A DNA stretch of 11,568 bases from Euperipatoides rowelli (taxonomy: Eukaryota; Onychophora; Udeonychophora; Euonychophora; Peripatopsidae). Both the position numbers and the translations under genes were made by a program. Each line of letters opens with the position of its first letter. The stretch's first letter is position 1. The DNA lies in the NCBI GenBank assembly GCA_003024985.2, contig PXIH01S0000212.1; one strand, written 5' to 3'. Under the pieces are notes generated by a model. That model was not told where the DNA came from and ran no database searches. It worked only from the letters and a program-made list of their open reading frames with translations. Positions 6,894 through 11,568 of the stretch are shown piece by piece.

Positions 6894-7780
6894 TCCTGCA
6901 TAGAAGCCATTTTGGATTCTGATGATTTTAAGTAACAATATAAACTTTACGAGTTAATCTAAATTTTCCACAAACTGTTCATTGCTATTTCTAATGGTTT
7001 TATTAATGTTTATTCATAATGAGTGAAACACTTTATGAAACTATGTAAATTACATAACATTGCTACTAAAATTAAGAGAATTTAAAAAACAATTCTTCGA
7101 CACTTTATACAGGATGAGCGCAAGTTTGTGTTTTTCAGGGAACTTTACGAAAGCTTTTATTTTGAAGCAAAGCACATGCTAAGGTGTTTTTTCCTCATGG
7201 AAAACTCAAGTCAGCACTGAGCTGAGAAGAGCTGAATCAAATTAATCCATTAGCAGATTATCAGTACGGAAAGACATGGAAATGACTACGCTCTTCACTT
7301 CGTTTTGCTCTCAAACTCGGCATTCAACATTGAAACTTTTATGACTTCCGCTGTTATTCTCAATTAGATGCTGCATCCTGTGTTGACATTATACCTTAAT
7401 TTTTGTATGGAAGAAAAAAAAATTTGCCCACATTCATTTCACCTATGAATGGGTTAAAATATCAGAAAAGAACATACCTGTAGATATATCTTTTTTTTTT
7501 CTAAAGAAATATACCTATGTGTATAAGATTCTTTAGGTCACCAAGTGGAGATTTTTTATTATGTTTGCAATGTGAAGTTTTTAAGTGAAAGAAAATTTTG
7601 TTTGAACTTTGATTACTTTTTTTTTTTTAATTTGTTTTTTGTTGTTGTTTAATATTTTTTAGCAATTGTTCTTTGCTTGTGATCTTTAATTCTCAAGGGT
7701 AAACAAAATATATGTAATTTAACTGTCACATTTATATTGTTAATCATTGAGATTTTGTTTTTCTTTTTAATTATTTATAG
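6894..7780. other. AT-rich intronic or intergenic DNA
   Basis: No gene is supported. At 7107-7120 the sequence ATACAGGATGAGCG resembles the ACAGGGTG start of some mariner-type ends, and it lies on the side where the 5' end of the transposase fragment should be, so it may be that element's other terminus. A 26-codon frame after TTTTTCAG near 7140 is too short to call. From about 7450 to 7780 long T runs dominate. The last 30 bases (TTTTGTTTTTCTTTTTAATT then TATTTATAG) form the pyrimidine tract and acceptor of the next exon. Confidence 0.5.
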
Positions 7781-7851
7781 GAAATTTGTATTAGTTATTT
7801 GGATGAATGTGCCTTAAACAGAAGTCGGCATAGTAGAATCAAGATCTTGAG
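7781..7851 (+). CDS. SMYD5: Internal exon of SMYD5 (end of SET domain)
   Basis: The exon is bounded by a T-rich tract plus ATAG (AG 7779-7780) and by the donor GAG|GTTAAAG starting at 7852. It holds 23 codons plus two bases: EICISYLDECALNRSRHS then RIKIL, with AG opening an Arg codon completed in the next exon. From memory this matches animal SMYD5 (EEICISYLD......RSRHSR.KILR) at most positions. The Tyr of SYLD is the conserved aromatic at the end of SET domains, near the cofactor and substrate site. SMYD5 is a SET/MYND-type lysine methyltransferase, reported to act on histone tails and on ribosomal protein eL40. The next exon should carry the post-SET Cys cluster (ENYLF.C.C..C). I find neither it nor the preceding exon in the window, so the downstream intron exceeds 3.7 kb. 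The frame is intact, with no sign of decay. Confidence 0.85.
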
Positions 7852-7929
7852 GTTAAAGTTCTTAATTCCTTTTCAGATTTTTTTTTTTAATATGATTATA
7901 TTATTTATATTTCATGAACTGGCTTATCT

Positions 7930-8950
7930 TTAATCATGCAACGATTTGTGAAGAAAATGATTACCGTATTTTCTGTGATCATTAATCAGATAATTACATC
8001 TTACATCACAGATACATTTTCTCTTTTTAGGCACTTTGTACACAATCTTTAAACATATGCTCCTATCCTTATTGTTTACCCTACTAAAGTCCATAAATTT
8101 GGATTTCTCCTTATTAATAAATAGATNTATTTCACTTAAAGTATCATTTAAATTATTCAACTCCATATTTAAAATATTTTATATTTTTATAGTAGTATTA
8201 TTGTGACATACGATAGAAATATCGTCAGCATATACTGTAAGGTTAATTAGCTTGATATACCGGTACCTCTATTTATATCATTTACAATATGTACAGTAAA
8301 AACAACAACGGTCCAAGGATCAATCCTTGTGGAACTCCGTGTGTACTTCATTTGACTTAGATCTTACTTTGTTAACTTCTTCGCTAATTTTATAGTTGAT
8401 TTCCATGCAATGTAGCCTATTTTTGAAGAAAGATCTAATCCAGTTATGAGGAATACCTCTTATTCTTTATGCATATAATTTTCCAAACAAAAATTCATGC
8501 TTAACACAATTGAATGGTATTTTTTTGATCCAAAAAAAAAAACCATATACTTTTTCTCTTCTATCAATTGCTCCCATAACACTATGCATGAAACTTACTA
8601 ATGATGTTTCAATGGATTTACCTTTTCTAAATCCATTTTGTTCATCGATGAAGATTTTGTTATCCTCTAGAAATTTAACCATTCTTTTTAATACAATTGA
8701 TTCAATTTTCTTTGATATGGCAGAAATCATTGTAACCGGTCTATAATTGTTTGTCAGATCTATCCCCTTTTTTGAAAATAGGTTTTACTATACCAACCTT
8801 AAGATTTTTAGGAAAGATTGATTCATTTAATGAACTATTAATAATATCAATCAATGGAATTATCAGGCAATTAGCACATTTTTTTATTAAAAAATTTGAA
8901 ATACCGTCATATCTTTCTGTTCTTTTATTTTTCAAATTATTTATAATTTC
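7930..8950 (-). pseudogene. Broken reverse transcriptase domain of the CR1-like element
   Basis: Motifs in order on the minus strand: RYDGISNFLIKKCAN, then SLNESIFPKNLKVGIVKPIF with KKGDRS (8741-8935); after a frame change RPVTMISAISKKIESIV, NGFRKGKSIETSL and the motif A region (8467-8730); GVPQG at 8324-8338 followed by GPLLFLLY; TVYADDISIV with the YADD box at 8221-8232; then LNDTLSEIxLFINKEKSKFM (motif D) below 8166. The YADD catalytic box is intact. Motif A reads FFFWIKKIPFNCVKH, where DLxKAFDxVxH is expected, so its catalytic Asp is lost. At least three frame changes occur. A decayed KYLG-like word may lie near 8010. The thumb region after that is missing, so the 3' part is truncated or too diverged. 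Confidence 0.85.
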
Positions 8951-9599
8951 AAATACTAGTTTTTACAAGTCTCATAAAAATATATTGACTTGCTATTTAT
9001 GTTTTTAATAACTCCTGCTTTAACATTGTTGTTCTTATTTCTTATTAAATTATCTACCATAGTCGAATAGTGAATATTAAATAAATTCCCCACTAAATTA
9101 GGGTCAGATATTGCACTATTATCCTGAATTATATGTTTTATTGTAGCTCTTAACCCTTCTAAATTCTTTGTTTATATATTTCAATGCATTTCTTCTTAGA
9201 TTTGAACTCTCTATTATATTATGCACTTGAATATTTTTTTTCATTTAATACTAATCCCTATAAATTTTATTCAATCTTTTATAATTAATCTCATCTTGAT
9301 AATTATTTGTCTGTTTAAATCTGTCATAACTAGATTTAACTTTTTCTTTTACTATTACAATCTCTCTTCTGGCCCTAAATTTATGTCTTTATATTCAAAT
9401 TTATCTTTTTTTAATTAATGGACAGGCCATATTAATATAATATCTAAAGACTCTTCAAAATTTTTAGATTTTTCATTCGTGCCAATAGTTTCAATTACAT
9501 TAATCCAATCTTCTTTTGATAGCAAGTAAATCAAGTACCGTATTCTATATTTTCATTAGATAAAGCTCTTTCCCATTTGCTCTCTTTTTCTGTATTTTT
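8951..9599 (-). pseudogene. ORF2 linker between endonuclease and RT, heavily decayed
   Basis: This stretch lies between two recognisable domains of one element. On the minus strand it gives only short Asn/Lys/Ile-rich frames with many stops. This is the usual low-conservation linker of such ORF2 proteins. Plus-strand frames here (for example around 9221-9418) are Phe/Ile/Leu-rich antisense readings and not genes. No internal insertion is obvious. Confidence 0.5.
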
Positions 9600-10330
9600 A
9601 CAAGTATCTGGTATATCCAACCACATCTATGCAAAATGATCAGAAATAAATCTGTTTATTATCATTGCCTCCAGTTTAATATGTCTTAAGTTGGTAATAA
9701 CATAAAAATATGGCAGTGCTAGAATTAAATGCAATTCTAGTTGGTTTATCAATTATTTTAAGCAAAAATTATTTTAAATGTCACATAGCTTTTTATAATA
9801 TACCCCCTCCCCACTCAAAATATCAATATTTAGATCCCCAATAACTATTATATATGAGTTTAGCTTAATAAACTATCAAATAAATTGAATAAAACTTCAA
9901 AAAACATATCTCCTTTACAGCCAGGTGGTCTATAAATAGCCATCACCACAAATTTAAACCCTTTAATATGGCATTGCATTGTAGCCATCTCTATAATGCC
10001 TTCATGACAATAATTCATATTATTACATAATCCTGTTGTAATCTCAATACCTATACTTGATCTAACCAATATTGCTACTCCTCCACCTTTCATTTTATTT
10101 CTGCCGTAACCGTTGATCAAATTATAACCCTTAATATTATATAATCCACTCTCATTTTCTTTTAAACCATGTTCACTCATTAAAAATATACTTGGCTTAT
10201 GTTCTTCCAAAAACATTTCCAATATTTCTTTCTTATTACACACATATTGCATGTTTTGGTTTACCCCTTTAAAATTACTATATGATTCTAATATCACTAA
10301 TATTAAATAATCTGTTACATAATTTTTCAT
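9600..10330 (-). pseudogene. AP-like endonuclease domain of the CR1-like element
   Basis: This would nick target DNA for target-primed reverse transcription. From a Met at 10330 the minus strand stays open for 156 codons to 9860. It shows FKGVNQNMQYVCNKKE (domain start), PSIFLMSEHGL with the catalytic-type Glu at 10172-10174, YNLINGYGRNKMKGGGVAIL, and FVVMAIYRPPG. After a frameshift the GDLNID motif is at 9822-9839, and after further decay SDHFA, with the catalytic His motif, is at 9636-9644, followed by a stop. Active-site motifs are mostly retained despite the frame breaks, so it is less decayed than the RTE-like copy's endonuclease. The start overlaps the end of the ORF1 reading, a common layout in these elements. 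Confidence 0.8.
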
Positions 10331-10449
10331 TTGTATTACTTATCATAGTATCTACCTGTTCATGTTTCTCATATTGATCTTTAATCAAAACCTTATTACT
10401 CTTGCTTATGATATCACATTGCTTTAATTGCTATATCACAACATTTTGA

Positions 10450-10965
10450 AATTTTTTTTCTTTTTCAAGTATTAACTTATAAATGTTATGTACTATCTCA
10501 AATTTACCGCATAAATTAAAGTGAACCCCATCTTCCATATACAAATCTCTTTGTAGCTTATTAACATTTAAATTTTTACATTTCTAAAATGTTTACATAG
10601 TTTTAGTATTTTTTCATTTGTCTTTAATATTTCTGTATTCACACAAGACCAGTTGATTAAGTCATGTCTCCTGGGAATATCAATAATTATCACATTTGAT
10701 TGAGAGAGATTAGGTTAAAAAAAAAAAAAATCTTTTATAATTGCATCACCTCTATTTTTTTAACTTCATTTGCTCCTGCAAAAATAATTATAAAATCTGT
10801 TGAACTGAATCCGCTACAATCCTCGATAGTAAGTTTAGTAATTTCTCTAATATCTGCTCTTGGTTTCATAAATCCTGTGACTGAAGCATTCTTAAATTTA
10901 TCTTTAATTAGGTGTGTAAGCCTTCTTCCATATGGTCATCTGCATAAATATATATTTTGCTGTTT
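10450..10965 (-). pseudogene. ORF1 SGNH-hydrolase (esterase)-like domain of the CR1-like element, broken
   Basis: Several conserved SGNH/GDSL blocks are readable on the minus strand. Block I region is IYIYADDHMEEGL (ADDHM at 10929-10943), where DSH is typical; the nucleophile Ser position is Asp. Then KFKNASVTGFMKPRADIREI, and DFIIIFAGANEV near 10763-10800 as the GxND-like block. NVIIIDIPRRHDLINWS and VNTEILKTNEKILKLCKHF follow at about 10590-10700. Block V is RDLYMEDGVHFNLCGKF, with DGVHFN at 10515-10532 including the His. ORF1 proteins of CR1 and L2 retrotransposons are known to carry such esterase-like domains. A frameshift near 10912 and a 14-base A run at 10717-10730 break the frame. The domain call rests on block order and spacing by eye. 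Confidence 0.6.
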
Positions 10966-11101
10966 ATCTTATTTACTTTTTCAATATATGAATTTTAATC
11001 ATCCACATTTTTATTATTATCCTTTATATTAATGCTTTTACAAAGAGTTTTATTACCTTCTTCATTCTGAACAGAATTATTTCTGTTTTCACACCTATTA
11101 T

Positions 11102-11347
11102 TCACCATAATTTATCTTTAATTATCTTGTTATCTTTCAATGTGTTTTCAATATTATTGGTTAACTCTTTTATTCTCCTATCCATCTCGGGCAAATCCTT
11201 ACCAGAGATATTAGTCTTGTTACTATCAAAATTCGATTCACTTAGTTCCGTACCGGTAGGTTTAATTTTCTTCAACATTTGTTTTTTATTCATATATTCT
11301 GCAGCTTCTATGTCCCATTTCTTCATATCATTTGTATGGTAACTCAT
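11102..11347 (-). pseudogene. ORF1 N-terminal part with coiled coil, CR1-like element
   Basis: An open frame of 81 codons starts at 11347 and ends at the TAA near 11102. The first half is polar (NKKQMLKKIKPTGTELSESN). The second half (PEMDRRIKELTNNIENTLKD then NKIIKDKLW) has heptad-like spacing of Met, Ile, Leu and Ile typical of a coiled coil. It lies directly upstream of the SGNH-like domain and in the same orientation, so I read it as the first part of ORF1, which in active elements forms oligomers and binds the element RNA. The stop at its end is probably a mutation, because a polar Asn-rich reading (VNNRCENRNNSVQNEEGN) continues in another frame. Confidence 0.55.
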
Positions 11348-11350
11348 TCA

Positions 11351-11533
11351 TAGATATTTTCATTTTCTCTGTGCTCTGAAAATGCTAGAGAATAAAAAAA
11401 ATAAAACTGACTGTTTCATATGGACACTTTATCCATGGTTGAGATATGGTTGTCATGCATATCACCTTTCGCATGGACATTTTAATCCGCTTCTCAACTA
11501 CATCTGATTCACTACTCCTATCATGGTGGGCAC
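11351..11533 (-). other. 5' flank of ORF1, possible remnant Cys-rich segment
   Basis: On the minus strand the words KCPCE, ICM..IS and QPWIKCPYETVS can be read at about 11410-11500 over two frames. A C-C...W-I-K-C pattern resembles the zinc-binding (PHD/RING-like) segment found at the N-terminus of some ORF1 proteins. It is frameshifted and could be chance. Otherwise this is the presumed 5' UTR. Confidence 0.25.
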
Positions 11534-11568
11534 TAGTGTTGAAAAAAAATCGATATTTCACAAACCGG
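11534..11568 (+). mobile_element. hAT-like terminus starting at 11534 (continues off the right edge)
   Basis: TAGTGTTGAAAAAAAATCGA followed by TATTTCACAAACCGG matches the C/TANNG start and the GTGTTG...AAAAATCGAT pattern of many arthropod hAT ends. The eight bases before it (11526-11533, GTGGGCAC) would be the target duplication. Only 35 bases are visible, so neither the second end nor a transposase can be checked. Confidence 0.35.

Larger units (their letters stand above)
7930..11350 (-). mobile_element. Decayed CR1/L2-like non-LTR retrotransposon, antisense to the SMYD5 exon
   Basis: Read from right to left, the parts are in canonical order: coiled-coil ORF1 start (11347), SGNH-hydrolase-like domain (to about 10500), ORF2 endonuclease (from 10330), a long linker, then RT (8950 to 7930). 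RT motifs GVPQG.ILGPLLFLLY and VYADD, and an endonuclease with NMQY..NK and SEHGL, fit the Jockey/CR1 group; an ORF1 with an esterase-like domain is known from CR1 and L2. The copy is near full length at its 5' side but stops soon after RT motif D/E, so its 3' end appears truncated or unrecognisable. Several frameshifts and stops are present. The sequence contains one ambiguous base (N at 8127). Confidence 0.8.

Noticed and set aside
6695-6922. Plus-strand 75-codon frame
   Set aside because: It is the antisense of the mariner-like transposase fragment, whose motifs are clear on the minus strand.
7140-7220. Possible short exon after TTTTTCAG (26 codons)
   Set aside because: Too short, no matching donor before the stop, and the region may be a transposon end; it does not match SMYD5.
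8510-9008. Plus-strand Phe/Leu/Ile-rich frames, and similar ones at 9221-9418, 10700-11032 and 11127-11342
   Set aside because: They are antisense readings of the CR1-like ORF2, linker and ORF1, where minus-strand motifs are recognisable.
1-11568. CRISPR arrays, bacterial operons, tRNA or rRNA genes
   Set aside because: No regularly spaced identical repeats with unique spacers, no Shine-Dalgarno-led gene clusters and no recognisable tRNA or rRNA segments were seen; splice sites and transposon classes indicate an animal genome.

Overview
The window reads as AT-rich animal (metazoan) nuclear DNA, probably from an arthropod and possibly a crustacean. The reasons are a spliced exon of a conserved animal gene, GT-AG intron borders with pyrimidine tracts, and decayed copies of several eukaryotic transposon classes (two non-LTR retrotransposons, a mariner-like transposase, hAT-like and pogo/Tigger-like ends). 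Nothing bacterial or viral is visible: no operons, Shine-Dalgarno sites or CRISPR. The arthropod placement is inference only.

Layout from left to right. Positions 1-66 are the end of a hAT-type DNA transposon lying mostly off the left edge. Positions 318-435 look like the terminal and subterminal part of a pogo/Tigger-like element, and a related short motif recurs as a 20/39-bp array at 1684-1805. A second hAT-like end stops at 2229. Positions 2230-5116 hold a plus-strand, RTE-like non-LTR retrotransposon with an AP-type endonuclease and a reverse transcriptase, broken by many frameshifts and stops. Positions 5117-7780 are mostly anonymous. They contain an unclassified 67-codon open frame (5399-5602), a candidate host terminal exon with splice acceptor and polyadenylation signal (5819-5991, AATAAA at 6185), a hairpin of MITE type (6336-6463), and an antisense fragment of a mariner-like transposase (6530-6893).

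The best host-gene signal is a 71-bp internal exon at 7781-7851, plus strand. It encodes the end of the SET domain of SMYD5 and is flanked by clean splice sites. Immediately downstream, and antisense to it, lies a long decayed CR1/L2-like retrotransposon (about 7930-11350). It carries ORF1 (possible N-terminal Cys-rich stretch, coiled coil, SGNH-hydrolase-like domain with a lost nucleophile) and ORF2 (endonuclease plus reverse transcriptase). It appears to sit in a SMYD5 intron. The right edge (11534-11568) starts another hAT-like end.

No intact mobile-element gene is present. The window is best seen as intronic or intergenic DNA of a host locus filled with dead transposons. I found no convincing new biological system. 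The points most worth checking are the SMYD5 exon, the unassigned terminal exon, the ORF1 SGNH-like domain and the short-motif array.
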